The notes under the pieces: generated by a model
What the model was told of the DNA's origin: nothing
Databases searched by the model: none
The model's input: the letters and a program-made list of their open reading frames with translations, nothing else
Shown: piece by piece, positions 32,885 to 41,830 of the stretch
Position numbering within the stretch: the stretch's first letter is position 1
Layout of the letters: every line of letters begins with the position of its first letter
Made by a program: the position numbers and the translations under genes
Assembly: GCA_963728535.1 (NCBI GenBank)
Contig: CAVSKK010000002.1
Coordinates: 1 to 64,000, forward strand
Length of the DNA: 64,000 nucleotides
From: VAXT01 sp963728535
GTDB taxonomy: Bacteria > Actinomycetota > Thermoleophilia > Gaiellales > Gaiellaceae
Reading direction: 5' to 3'

Positions 32885-34497
32885 ATGGATCTGACGAAGA
32901 TCGGCTTCGAGTTGAAGAACTACCGCTGCTTCCACGAGTCGGCTCCAGCGAAATTTGAGCTGGGTCATGGATTCACCTCATTCGTAGGCACAAACAACTC
33001 AGGCAAATCCACCCTCCTCAGGTTCTTTTACGAGTTTCGCGAGCTCTTCCAGAAACTGGGGCCAAACCAGTTGGCAGGCACCATGCAAGCGTCTCCCCTC
33101 GGTATCAGCCTCCTTGGCACTTCCGACCCGGCGGATATCTACTCAGACACAAACCCCCGAGGGCTTAGCTTCACGATGTCTGTCAGCGCGAACGAGCCCT
33201 CCCCGCTGCCCGTCCCATCGCGGATCGAGTTCAGCCTTGAGCGTGGGAGCACAAATGTGACCGCCCAGGCGTACATCGAGGAAGAGCCGATTCGCCGCGA
33301 TTTGATCGGCTTCGATGTTGAGACGCTTCAGCTCGGCGGCGTTGGACACGTAGCGAACTTCGCGCCGTACTTCGAGGCATTCAGGCTTCTCTCCCAAGCG
33401 ATATACATCGGTCCCTTCAGAAACGCCATCAACGCAGGTTCGACCGAGTCGTACTACGACCTGAACGTCGGGCAGGCATTCATCAGAGCCTGGCGACTGT
33501 TCAAGACCGGCCCATCACGGGCGAACCGCCTTGCGGCGATCGAAGTCACTGAGGTGATTCGTCGGATCTTCGACTTCGACGAGCTGGAGATCAATGCGTC
33601 TGAGGACGCCGGCACCCTGGTGATCAACATCGACAACAAGCCCTATCACCTCCAAGAGCTAGGAGCTGGAATCGCTCACTTCATCATCGTCTTGGCTTAC
33701 GCCGCCACACGTAAACCATCACTAATTCTGATTGATGAACCAGAGTCGAACCTCCACCCATCGCTACAGATGGACTTCCTGACGACCCTCGGGACATTTG
33801 GAAATTACGGCGTGGCTTTCGCTAGCCATAGTCTCGGCCTGGCTCGGGCAGCGAGCGAAACCATCTACTCCGTGCGACGGGAGCGCCAAGGGATCAGCCT
33901 GCTTCAACCGTTGAGGCCACGACCAACCTGGCGGAGTTCTTGGGCTCGTTGAGCTTTGCGGACTACCAGGAACTGGGATTCAGTTTGGTCGTCTTGGTCG
34001 AGGGTCCCACCGATACGGCTGCATTACAGCGCTTTCTCCGTCTCTACGGGATTGGGCACCAGATTGTCCTTCTTCCACTAGGTGGCAGCACGACCATCAG
34101 GGCTACGGCAGAAAGCCAGCTCGAAGAACTCAAACGGATCACGACAAACCTCCACGTCCTAATCGATAGCGAGCGAGCAACCGAAGGAGCACCACTCGAC
34201 AAGCCGCGGCGAGCATTTGTAGAGGCCTGCAAGGAATTGAGGATCGATTGCCATGTCCTAGAGAGGCGAGCGCTGGAGAACTACTTCCCAGACCGCGCCG
34301 TTAACGAAGTGAAGGGGCCGAAGTACAGAGCTCTTCGACCCTTCGAGAAGCTGGCGGATGTCAAGCCAGCGTGGAGCAAGGCGGAGAATTGGCGAATCGC
34401 CAGCGCTATGACACGGGAAGAAGTTGAAGCTGCCGCCGACCTGGGCAAATTCCTCGCGAGGTTGGAGAAACTTTGCGCGAAGGCATCTAGCCGTTAG
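32885..34497 (+). pseudogene. OLD-family ATP-dependent endonuclease (AAA ATPase + TOPRIM), one frameshift
   Basis: First part from ATG at 32885: FELKNYRCFHESAPAKFELG, Walker A FVGTNNSGKSTLLRFFYEFR, signature-like QELGAGIAHFIIVLAYAATR and Walker B SLILIDEPESNLHPSLQMDF, then the D-loop/His FASHSLGLARAA. At about 33910 one base appears to be missing (CAACCGTTGAGG). The next frame gives VEATTNLAEFLGSLSFADYQ and the TOPRIM domain VVLVEGPTDTAALQRFL with LHVLIDSER. Joined length about 535 residues, normal for the family. OLD-like nucleases act in phage defence. Two-gene reading from TTG 33940 is the alternative. Confidence 0.8.
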
Positions 34498-34710
34498 TTC
34501 CCAAAGGCCAACTACCGAACGCTGCCGAGGTATCTCCGGAATCAACTGCTTAATGCTCGGCGACGAGCGGCCGATAGCCCTCAGGAGCAGCAACCACACC
34601 TGCTGCTACCGTAGGACCCGAAGTTTTTATGAGTTTTTCCACTTACCCACGCTGCGCGCGCACCGCCCTTCGGGTGTCGTCTGCGCGCGCGCCACAGAAG
34701 GAGTTTTCGT
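34498..34710. promoter_or_regulatory. leader of the RNase E/G gene with a strong hairpin (34654-34690)
   Basis: A perfect 9-bp stem GCGCGCGCA / TGCGCGCGC (34654-34662 / 34682-34690) encloses a second stem capped by CCCTTCGGG. It ends 20 bp before the TTG start, with the ribosome binding site GAAGGAG just after the hairpin. Upstream, AAGTTTTTATGAGTTTTTCC (34620-34639) is the AT-richest stretch nearby and may hold the promoter. RNase E genes are known to be controlled through 5' leaders; that this one is, is inference. Confidence 0.45.
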
Positions 34711-37344
34711 TTGCTGAAGCTGTTTCGACGCAAGCTACGCCCGGAGAGGGCCGCCAGTGAGACTGCCCCTCCAGCGCCACCACCAGCAGTAACCCGGCCG
34801 CCCGCTGAGGCGGGCGCACAAGGCACTCGACCACGACGAAGACGCGGATCCCGCGGCGGTCGCAACCGGCGTAAGCCTGCCGGCTCGGCCACCGCCACCG
34901 AGACCGCGACCAAGACCGAAGAGCCCAAGACCGCCGAGAAGAAGCCCGAGCGCAAGCCTCCCCAGAAGCGCCAGCGCTCCCAGCAGCAGTCCCGCCGCCG
35001 AGTCCCGGCCCGCCGCCCGCCGCTGCCGAAGGCGAAGCGTGAGCTACTCGTCTCCGTAGACGTCGGCGAACAACGTGTCGCCGTCATCGAGGACGGCCGG
35101 CCCGCCGAGGTCTACCTCGAGCGCCCGGAACGCCGCTCGATCGCGGGCAACATCTACAAGGGCACCGTCGACAACGTCCTCCCCGGCATGGAGGCCGCGT
35201 TCGTCGAGATCGGCCTCGAGAAGAACGGCTTCCTCTACGTCGACGAGATCGTCGGCCCCGAGCTCGAAGGCAAGAGACACGGCCGAAAGATCCAGGACCT
35301 GATCAAGCGCGGCCAGACGATCCTCGTCCAGTCCGTCAAGGACCCGATGAAGTCGAAGGGCGCGCGGCTCACCACGGAGATTTCTCTCCCCGGCCGCTTC
35401 GTCGTCTTCGTCCCGCACGGCGAGGGCCTCGGCGTCTCGCGCCGGCTCGACGACGCCGAGCGCGACCGCCTGCGCGACATCGTCAAGGCGATCGCACCCA
35501 AGAAGGGCGGCGTCATCGTCCGCACCGCAGCCGAAGGCGCTTCAGACGAGGACGTCGAGCGCGACCTCGTCTTCCTCCAGCGCCTCTGGAAGTCGATCGA
35601 GGCCAACGCCGAGAAGGCGAAGGCGCCCGCGCTCGTCTACCAGGAGGCCGAGCTGCCGCTTCGCGTCACGCGCGACCTCTTCACCGGCGACTTCGAGAAA
35701 GCCGTCATCGACGACGAGCGCACGCACAAGCGCATCGTCGGCTACCTGAAGAAGACCTCGCCCCACATGGTCGACCGCGTCATCCGCTACCGCGAGAAGA
35801 CGCCGCTCTTCGAGCAGACCGGCGTCGAGGACGCGATCCAGTCGACGCTCTCGCGCCGGGTCGACCTGCCCTCCGGCGGCTACCTCGTCTTCGACTACGC
35901 CGAAGCGTTCACCGTCATCGACGTCAACACCGGCCGTTTCGTCGGATCGCGCTCGAAGAGCTCGACCGGGCGGCTCGAGGACACGATCACGGCGAACAAC
36001 CTGGAGGCCGTCAAGGAGGTCGTCCACCAGCTCCGGCTGCGCGACATCGGGGGGATCATCGTCATCGACTTCATTGACATGGGGAGCCCGAAGAACCGGG
36101 CAACCGTCGAGGAGGCGCTGAAGAACGAGCTCGAGCGAGACAGGACGAAGACATACGTCGTCGAGATCTCGCCGCTCGGCCTCGTCGAGATGACGCGCCA
36201 GAACGTGACCGAGGGCCCACGCGAGATCCTCACGCAGAAGTGCCCGACCTGCGCGGGAGACGGAATCGTCCTCTCGACGCACTCCGCCGCGATCGACGCC
36301 GAGCGGCGCCTGCGGGCGCTCGCTGCGGGCTCGAAGCGCGGGTTGGAGGCCTACCGCGTCGAGATGGAGGCAAACGTCGCCTCGCACGTCATCGGCCCGG
36401 GCGCCCTGCGTCTGGCCGAGATCGAGCGGCTCTCGAAGCGCAGGTTCTTCATCGAGGGCAAGGCCGGCGTCGCGCTCGACCACTTCAAGGTCGGCGCCGA
36501 GGGCAAGCTCGTCGACCTCGCGCCGAAGGCTCCCGTCGAAGAGGGCGCGGAGATCCGGATCGAGCTCGTCGAAATCGGCCGTCACGACGTGAACGCGGGC
36601 ATCGGCAAAGTCGACGGCCTGTCTGTCTCCGTCGCCGACGCGTCGAAGCTCGTCGGCAAGAAGGTGAAGGCCCGCGTCGAGCGCGTGCTGGACGGGGTCG
36701 CATACGCGACGCTCGTCCAGGCCGCGACGGCCAAGGTCGCGGTTCCGATCACCGCCGAGTCCGAGGCCGAGAAGCCGACGCGTGCCGTACGCAAGAAGAC
36801 GACGGATCCGAAGATCGAGGTTCCAAAAATCGAGGCTCCGGAGAAGGAGCAGGAGCCCGCCGCCGAGGCTGCTGAAGAGACTGTGGAAGCCGTCGCCGAG
36901 GAGGAGTCGCCCGCCGACGAGCCCGCTGCCGAGGCGAAGCCCGATGCCGAGGCGACTCCCGATGGCGCAGCCCCGCCGAAGAAGCGAACCAGGCGCGGCT
37001 CACGCGGAGGCCGCAACCGGCGCAAGAAGCCGGCGGCAGCGGTCGCAGCCGAGAACGGCGAGCCGCCCGCAGACCAGGTGCCGAAGCCCGAGCCCCAGTC
37101 CCAGCCGCGACCCCAGCGGCAGCGTCAGCCCAAGCCGAAGGCCGACGGCGCATCGACCGCCACGATCCACGTCCCGTCTGCCGATCTGGGCACCGACGGC
37201 GACAACACGTCTGCTGCGGAGGGCGAGCAGCCAACCCCGAAGAAGCGAACGCGCCGCGGCAGCCGAGGCGGCCGAAACCGCCGCAAGAAGCCGGCAGGCG
37301 CCGGGACAGCGCCGGAAGCGAAGTCCGAGCCCTCCAGCGGCTGA
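34711..37344 (+). CDS. rng: ribonuclease E/G family endoribonuclease
   Basis: 877 residues from TTG at 34711 with GAAGGAG upstream. A disordered basic N-terminus (1-115) is followed by the catalytic core: S1 region NIYKGTVDNVLPGMEAAFVE IG, 5'-sensor, metal-binding Asp in FTVIDVNTGRFVG (about 403) and in IIVIDFIDM (about 453), and the Zn-link CPTC (about 510). A long Pro/Ala/Glu tail follows. The motif RGSRGGRNRR occurs three times, once near the N-terminus (about 49) and twice in the tail (about 770 and 850). It processes rRNA and mRNA. The core matches Rne/Rng; choosing between rne and rng is uncertain. Confidence 0.93.
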   Translation: MLKLFRRKLRPERAASETAPPAPPPAVTRPPAEAGAQGTRPRRRRGSRGGRNRRKPAGSATATETATKTEEPKTAEKKPERKPPQKRQRSQQQSRRRVPARRPPLPKAKRELLVSVDVGEQRVAVIEDGRPAEVYLERPERRSIAGNIYKGTVDNVLPGMEAAFVEIGLEKNGFLYVDEIVGPELEGKRHGRKIQDLIKRGQTILVQSVKDPMKSKGARLTTEISLPGRFVVFVPHGEGLGVSRRLDDAERDRLRDIVKAIAPKKGGVIVRTAAEGASDEDVERDLVFLQRLWKSIEANAEKAKAPALVYQEAELPLRVTRDLFTGDFEKAVIDDERTHKRIVGYLKKTSPHMVDRVIRYREKTPLFEQTGVEDAIQSTLSRRVDLPSGGYLVFDYAEAFTVIDVNTGRFVGSRSKSSTGRLEDTITANNLEAVKEVVHQLRLRDIGGIIVIDFIDMGSPKNRATVEEALKNELERDRTKTYVVEISPLGLVEMTRQNVTEGPREILTQKCPTCAGDGIVLSTHSAAIDAERRLRALAAGSKRGLEAYRVEMEANVASHVIGPGALRLAEIERLSKRRFFIEGKAGVALDHFKVGAEGKLVDLAPKAPVEEGAEIRIELVEIGRHDVNAGIGKVDGLSVSVADASKLVGKKVKARVERVLDGVAYATLVQAATAKVAVPITAESEAEKPTRAVRKKTTDPKIEVPKIEAPEKEQEPAAEAAEETVEAVAEEESPADEPAAEAKPDAEATPDGAAPPKKRTRRGSRGGRNRRKKPAAAVAAENGEPPADQVPKPEPQSQPRPQRQRQPKPKADGASTATIHVPSADLGTDGDNTSAAEGEQPTPKKRTRRGSRGGRNRRKKPAGAGTAPEAKSEPSSG

Positions 37345-37948
37345 GCTAGATCCTCTTCGGTTCGAATGGGACGCGTGGCGCCCCGAGGACGCGAAGCGTC
37401 TGCTCGCCGGGATCGACGTGCCTTGGTACGTCGCCGCCGGCTGGGCCATCGACCTCTACCTGGGCGGAGAGCACCGGGAGCACGAGGATCTCGAGCTCGC
37501 GGTCCCGAACAGCCGCTTCGACGAGGTCGCCGAGGCTCTCGACGGGTTCGAGATCTACGTCATCACGGGGCCCGGTCGAGCCGCGCCGCTCGCTGAGGCC
37601 CGCGACCAGCTCGAGGAAACCCATCAGACCTGGGTTCTAGACCCGACCAAGGACCTCTGGCGGCTCGACGTCTTCCGCGAGCCCTCCGACGGCGACACGT
37701 GGATCTGCCGCCGCGACGAGAGCATCAGGCTCTCCTACGACCACGTGATCGAGTGGACGGAAGACGGTATTCCGTACGGCCGGCCGGAGATCGTCCTGCT
37801 CTTCAAGGCGAAGCACTCCCACCGGGAGCGCGACCAGCGCGACTTCGAGGCGGTCGTCCCGCGGCTCGAGCCGGAGCGCCGGCGCTGGCTCGCAGAGGCG
37901 CTCGAGCTCGTCCACCCGGGCCACCCGTGGCTCGCGGAGCTGGGCTAG
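37340..37948 (+). CDS. nucleotidyltransferase-fold (aminoglycoside adenylyltransferase-like) protein
   Basis: About 200 residues. Conserved body: LAGIDVPWYVAAGWAIDLYL GGEHREHEDLELAVP (the GW...D nucleotidyltransferase signature), then DVFREPSDGDTWICRRDESI and EIVLLFKAKHSHRERDQRDF with a C-terminal HPGHPWLAELG. The start is a problem: the homologous-looking part begins at about 37346, right after the RNase stop, but no ATG, GTG or TTG lies there. The first in-frame GTG is 37418, which would remove the first strand. Function inferred from fold only. Confidence 0.7.
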   Translation, partial: AELDPLRFEWDAWRPEDAKRLLAGIDVPWYVAAGWAIDLYLGGEHREHEDLELAVPNSRFDEVAEALDGFEIYVITGPGRAAPLAEARDQLEETHQTWVLDPTKDLWRLDVFREPSDGDTWICRRDESIRLSYDHVIEWTEDGIPYGRPEIVLLFKAKHSHRERDQRDFEAVVPRLEPERRRWLAEALELVHPGHPWLAELG

Positions 37949-37957
37949 CCTCGATAC

Positions 37958-38413
37958 GTGTCTCCGATCGACAACCAGGGCCGAATACGCACGCAGGCGC
38001 TCGCGCTGATCCGCCGGGGCGACAGGATCCTCGTCGAACGCTGCTACGACCGAGTGAAGGACGAGTGGTTCTGCCGACTGCTCGGCGGGACGGTCGAGTT
38101 CCGCGAGCTGGCTGCGGAAACCGTGCGCCGCGAGCTACTCGAAGAACTGGGAGCCGAAGCCGACGTCGGCCCGCTCGTGGCGACGATCGAGAACATCTTC
38201 ACCTTCGAAGGCGCGCCCGGACACGAGATCTGCCTCGTCTACGACACGAGCCTCCGGGACGAGCGGCTCTACGAGCTCGACGAGTGGGAGGCCGAGGAGA
38301 TGACACCCGACGGCCCGATGACGCACGACGTCGCGTGGATGCCGCTCGATTCGTTCCGCAGCGAGGACGAGACCCTCTATCCCGAGGATCTGCTCGGGAT
38401 ACTCAGCGTCTAG
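37958..38413 (+). CDS. NUDIX hydrolase
   Basis: 151 residues from GTG at 37958. The Nudix box is GGTVEFRELAAETVRRELLE ELG, matching Gx5Ex7REUxEExGU. The start RIRTQALALIRRGDRILVER and the end FRSEDETLYPEDLLGIL are typical of small pyrophosphatases acting on nucleoside diphosphate derivatives. Substrate unknown. Its stop overlaps the convergent DUF1326 gene by four bases. Confidence 0.92.
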   Translation: MSPIDNQGRIRTQALALIRRGDRILVERCYDRVKDEWFCRLLGGTVEFRELAAETVRRELLEELGAEADVGPLVATIENIFTFEGAPGHEICLVYDTSLRDERLYELDEWEAEEMTPDGPMTHDVAWMPLDSFRSEDETLYPEDLLGILSV

Positions 38414-39012
38414 GCAGCCCAGGAGAACGGCGCAGAATGGCCGTTCTTGCCGTTGTTGTCGAACTCCATGCCGAACGCCTGGATCTTCGAGCGCGTCGCC
38501 TTCGCGACCGTCAGCGTCGAGTTCGACGGATGGACGATCCCGGTCAAGCGCGATGGCTCGGAAGAGCCGTCCGGAACGATGTCCTCGATCTCGATATCGA
38601 TCCCGTCGCCTGCCTTCAGACGGTGTTTGAAGCCGTCGTCCTCGTACTCGATTGGCATGTGCTCGAGGCCGAGCATCTCGGTGATCAGGGGCGCCAGCAT
38701 CGCCATCGGGCCGCCCTTTTCGCCGCCGAAGACCGCTCCGAGGGCCTGGGTTTGCTCCTGGGACGCACCGTCATCCATCACCAGGCCGACCCGCCAGTTG
38801 CCGTCGGTCATCCGCTTGGGCGTGTCCGCCAGGACCGCGACCGTCCGTCCGGAGACGTCTACTCCTTCGATATCCCCGCTGTCGACGTGGTAGACGAGTA
38901 CGACGGTGCATCGGTCGTAGTCCGCCGGAAGCGTGAGGCTGCTCGCGCTGCACGGGCACACGACGTCGCAATTGCAGTTCTCAAAGTAGGTCCCCTCCAG
39001 CTTCCAAGACAT
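38410..39012 (-). CDS. DUF1326 family protein
   Basis: 200 residues from ATG at 39012. The family start is MSWKLEGTYFENCNCDVVCP C, whose CNC...CPC cluster suggests a metal site. Other family blocks are VVLVYHVDSGDIEGVDVSGR and ALGAVFGGEKGGPMAMLAPL. It is followed closely on the same strand by a membrane gene, 3 bp from its start. In other genomes DUF1326 genes often sit beside a DUF2182 membrane protein. This neighbour is downstream of nothing obvious of that type. Function unknown. Confidence 0.9.
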   Translation of the reverse strand: MSWKLEGTYFENCNCDVVCPCSASSLTLPADYDRCTVVLVYHVDSGDIEGVDVSGRTVAVLADTPKRMTDGNWRVGLVMDDGASQEQTQALGAVFGGEKGGPMAMLAPLITEMLGLEHMPIEYEDDGFKHRLKAGDGIDIEIEDIVPDGSSEPSRLTGIVHPSNSTLTVAKATRSKIQAFGMEFDNNGKNGHSAPFSWAA

Positions 39013-39015
39013 GGG

Positions 39016-39864
39016 CTACCTCCGCTTCGAATCGACCGATCGATCTTCCTCCCGTAGGACCCCCTGGTCAAGCGCGAAGTAGATCGCTGCGGCGGCGAGA
39101 ATCGTCACGCCCCAGGCCCAGTTCACGCCGGGGCGGAGCATGTCCGGGACCGTCCACGAGGCCCAGCCGCGCTCGACGATCTGCTCGTTCCAGCCGTCGT
39201 TCGCCATGTTCCCGACGCCGTAGGGGATCATCACCGAGAGGTAGACGGCGAGCGCGGTGCGCAGCCGCGTCGGAGTCATCCGCGGGAGCTCCCGTGACAG
39301 GAGGAGCGCCGTCAGGACGAGCAGGAGCCCCTGGAGGCCATGGTGCTCGCCGAGATGGACGGCAGCATGCCCCTCGAAGACCTGCTTCGAGCGGAAGATC
39401 GATGCCAGCCCCGGCACGTCGCCGATGTAGAGCCCGACCTCGGCGAAGATCCACGGCAGCGCGAGGACCGCAAGCACCGTCGCAACAGCGATTCGCACGC
39501 GGTCGCCGTCTGCGCTCCCCGATCCCCCGATCCCGCCCGCGCGTACGGCGAAGAGGGTCATTGCGAGCACGATCGCGACGCCGAGGGCGGGGAGGACGTT
39601 GATCCACTGCGCGTCGAGATCGTTCTCGTCGACGACTCCCGGTACGAGGATCACGAGGCACAGCCCGAGCGGCAGAAGCGAAGGCCAGCGCGTGCCGAGC
39701 CGGTCGGTCACGAGCGCGAGCACTGCGATCGCCATCAGCGCAACCGGGAAGTTCAGGAAAACGAGCACGCGGCCCGCTCCGCCGGCGAGTCCGCCGTGGG
39801 TGACGTTGTAGAGCCCCGCCGGGGCCACGAGCGAGTACGTCAGGAGCACGGAGAGCCCAACCAC
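39016..39864 (-). CDS. polytopic membrane protein, hypothetical
   Basis: About 282 residues if GTG at 39864 is the start; the frame is open further and hydrophobic residues continue upstream (ALVVWSLVAVVG), so the start could lie nearer 39966. Seven or eight membrane helices, for example FPVALMAIAVLALVTDRLG, NVLPALGVAIVLAMTLFAV and GLQGLLLVLTALLLSRELP. A conserved-looking HxxHH appears in VHLGEHHGLQ. It precedes DUF1326 on the same strand and is divergent from rplU. No family recognised. Confidence 0.65.
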   Translation of the reverse strand: MVGLSVLLTYSLVAPAGLYNVTHGGLAGGAGRVLVFLNFPVALMAIAVLALVTDRLGTRWPSLLPLGLCLVILVPGVVDENDLDAQWINVLPALGVAIVLAMTLFAVRAGGIGGSGSADGDRVRIAVATVLAVLALPWIFAEVGLYIGDVPGLASIFRSKQVFEGHAAVHLGEHHGLQGLLLVLTALLLSRELPRMTPTRLRTALAVYLSVMIPYGVGNMANDGWNEQIVERGWASWTVPDMLRPGVNWAWGVTILAAAAIYFALDQGVLREEDRSVDSKRR

Positions 39865-39937
39865 CGCGACAAGGCTCCAGACGACGAGAGCTTCGGCGAG
39901 CCCCGGGCCGCGCGAACCTTGGCTAAACTGACTCTCT

Positions 39938-39955
39938 CGCGGGCTCGAGCCCGCG
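39938..39955. promoter_or_regulatory. 18-bp perfect palindrome in the rplU leader
   Basis: CGCGGGCTCGAGCCCGCG, followed by TTT and the rplU ATG 11 bp later. TAAACT at 39924-39929 could be a -10 element. It may be a regulator site, an rplU leader hairpin (L21 leaders often have one) or a terminator for the opposite strand. Confidence 0.4.
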
Positions 39956-39966
39956 TTTCCACGCAA

Positions 39967-40383
39967 ATGGCCGATTACGCGATCATCGCACTGGGTGGCA
40001 AGCAATACCGCGTCCGCGAGGGCGAGAAGCTGCTCGTGGACCGGGTCAAGACCGACGAGGGCAAGACGTTCCATCCGGACCTCCTCTTCGTCGGCGGCGA
40101 CGGCAAGGCCGAGTTCAAGCCCAAGACGCAGGTGACCGCGAAGGTCGTCGGTCACGTCCTCGGCGAGAAGATCCGGATCGGCAAGTACAAGGCGAAGAAG
40201 GGTTACCGGCGACACACCGGCTACCGCAGCAAGCTGACGCAGATCGAGATCACGTCGATCGGTGCGAAGGCCGCGGCCGCGAAGCCCAAGAGCGAGGCGG
40301 CCGAGAAGAAGCCTGCCGCCGAGAAGAAGCCGGCCGCAGCGAAGAAGCCGGCAGCGTCCACGACGAAGAAGGCAGAGAGCTAA
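39967..40383 (+). CDS. rplU: 50S ribosomal protein L21 with Lys/Ala-rich tail
   Basis: 138 residues from ATG at 39967. The first 100 residues are ordinary bL21 (ADYAIIALGGKQYRVREGEK, then KYKAKKGYRRHTGYRSKLTQ IEITSI). The last 38 are low-complexity, with repeated EKKPAA/AKKPAA units. Standard L21 is about 103 residues, so this tail is an extension; such tails are known in actinobacterial ribosomal proteins. First gene of rplU-rpmA-obgE-nadD. Confidence 0.97.
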   Translation: MADYAIIALGGKQYRVREGEKLLVDRVKTDEGKTFHPDLLFVGGDGKAEFKPKTQVTAKVVGHVLGEKIRIGKYKAKKGYRRHTGYRSKLTQIEITSIGAKAAAAKPKSEAAEKKPAAEKKPAAAKKPAASTTKKAES

Positions 40384-40637
40384 TGGCACACAAAAAAGGT
40401 CTTGGTTCCTCCAGGAACGGTCGCGACTCGCAGGCCAAGCGCCTCGGCGTGAAGATCTACGACGGCCAGACGGTGATCGCGGGCATGATCCTTGTCCGCC
40501 AGCGCGGCACGAAGTTCCGGCCGGGCAACGGCGCGGGCATCGGCCGCGACCACACGATTTTCGCCAAGCGCGACGGCAAGGTCGCGTTCGAGACGAGCGG
40601 CGAGCGCCGCGTCGTCGCCGTCACCGACTCGGAGTAG
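40383..40637 (+). CDS. rpmA: 50S ribosomal protein L27
   Basis: 84 residues from ATG at 40383, overlapping the rplU stop (TAATG). MAHKKGLGSSRNGRDSQAKR LGVK and GNGAGIGRDHTIFAKRDGKV are diagnostic. The N-terminus starts directly with AHKKG, so no Firmicutes-type cleavable leader is present. It reaches the peptidyl-transferase centre. Confidence 0.98.
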   Translation: MAHKKGLGSSRNGRDSQAKRLGVKIYDGQTVIAGMILVRQRGTKFRPGNGAGIGRDHTIFAKRDGKVAFETSGERRVVAVTDSE

Positions 40638-40642
40638 GACCC

Positions 40643-41830
40643 GTGTTCCACGATCGCGCGCGCATCCGGGTGAAAGCCGGGCGCGGCGGCGACGGCGCGA
40701 TGAGCTTCCGGCGCGAGAAGCACGTCCCCAAGGGCGGGCCCGACGGCGGTGACGGCGGGCCGGGTGGAGACGTCGTCGTTGTCGCCGACCCGGATCTCCG
40801 CGACCTGTCGGCGCTGCAGCGGCGCAAGTGGATCGAGGCCAAGCGCGGCCAGTCCGGCGGGGGCTCGGGGAAGCACGGCGCTTCGGGCGAGAGCGTCGAG
40901 CTGCGCGTGCCCGCCGGGACGCAGATCTACGAGGACGACAAGCTCGTCGCCGACCTCGCGAGCCCGGGCGCGCGCGTGGTCCTCGGGCGCGGCGGGGCCG
41001 GGGGGAGAGGGAACCGCCGCTTTGCGACCCCGACGCGGCAGACGCCCCGCTTCGCCGAGGTCGGCTTGCCCGGCGAAGAGGCCCAGCTCGAGCTGCGGCT
41101 GAAACTCATGGCCGACGCGGCGCTCGTCGGGCTCCCAAATGCGGGGAAGTCGTCACTCCTGACGCGGATCTCGAACGCGCGGCCCAAGGTCGCCGAATAC
41201 CCGTTCACGACGCTCGCGCCGATTCTCGGCACGGTCGACGCGCCAGACGGGCGGCAGCTGACCGTCGCGGACGTTCCCGGGCTGATCGAGGGCGCGAGCG
41301 AGGGCGTCGGCCTCGGCCACGAGTTCCTCGCGCACCTGGAGCGCGCCCGTCTACTCGTGCACGTGATCGACTCCGCGGACGGCGAGCCCGCCGAGCGCTG
41401 GGCTGCGATCGACCGCGAGCTGACCGCCTACGGGGCCGGCCTCGACGAGCTCCCGCAGGTCGTGGTCCTGAACAAGACCGATCTGCTTCCCGAGCCGCCC
41501 AGGCTCGACGTCGAGGACGAGCGGATCATCGCGGTCTCTCTCGTCTCGTGCGCGACCGGCGCGGGTATCGAGGAGTTCCGCCGGGGTCTCTTCCAGCACG
41601 TGCCGGAGCCCGAGGCGCTTCCCGAGGCGAGCCCCGAAGGGCTGGCCGACTTCCTCGTCTATCGGCCCGAGCCGCGCGGCCGGCGCTTCCGGATCTTCCG
41701 CACCGACACGGGCTTCCGCGTCATGGGCCGCCCGCCCGGCGACGCGGAGCTGGCGGAGGCCCTGAAGGCTGCCGGGGCGAAGACGGGCGACGAGGTCGCG
41801 ATCGGCGACGAGGTGAGCGAGCTCGCGTGA
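40643..41830 (+). CDS. obgE: GTPase Obg (ribosome assembly/stress GTPase)
   Basis: 395 residues from GTG at 40643. An N-terminal Gly-rich OBG fold (AMSFRREKHVPKGGPDGGDG GPGG) is followed by the G domain with G1 LVGLPNAGKSSLLTRIS (about 160-176), G3 DVPGLIEGASEG and G4 LNKTDLL. The C-terminal OCT domain reads VYRPEPRGRRFRIFRTDTGF. Needed for 50S maturation. Its TGA overlaps the nadD GTG. Confidence 0.97.
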   Translation: MFHDRARIRVKAGRGGDGAMSFRREKHVPKGGPDGGDGGPGGDVVVVADPDLRDLSALQRRKWIEAKRGQSGGGSGKHGASGESVELRVPAGTQIYEDDKLVADLASPGARVVLGRGGAGGRGNRRFATPTRQTPRFAEVGLPGEEAQLELRLKLMADAALVGLPNAGKSSLLTRISNARPKVAEYPFTTLAPILGTVDAPDGRQLTVADVPGLIEGASEGVGLGHEFLAHLERARLLVHVIDSADGEPAERWAAIDRELTAYGAGLDELPQVVVLNKTDLLPEPPRLDVEDERIIAVSLVSCATGAGIEEFRRGLFQHVPEPEALPEASPEGLADFLVYRPEPRGRRFRIFRTDTGFRVMGRPPGDAELAEALKAAGAKTGDEVAIGDEVSELA

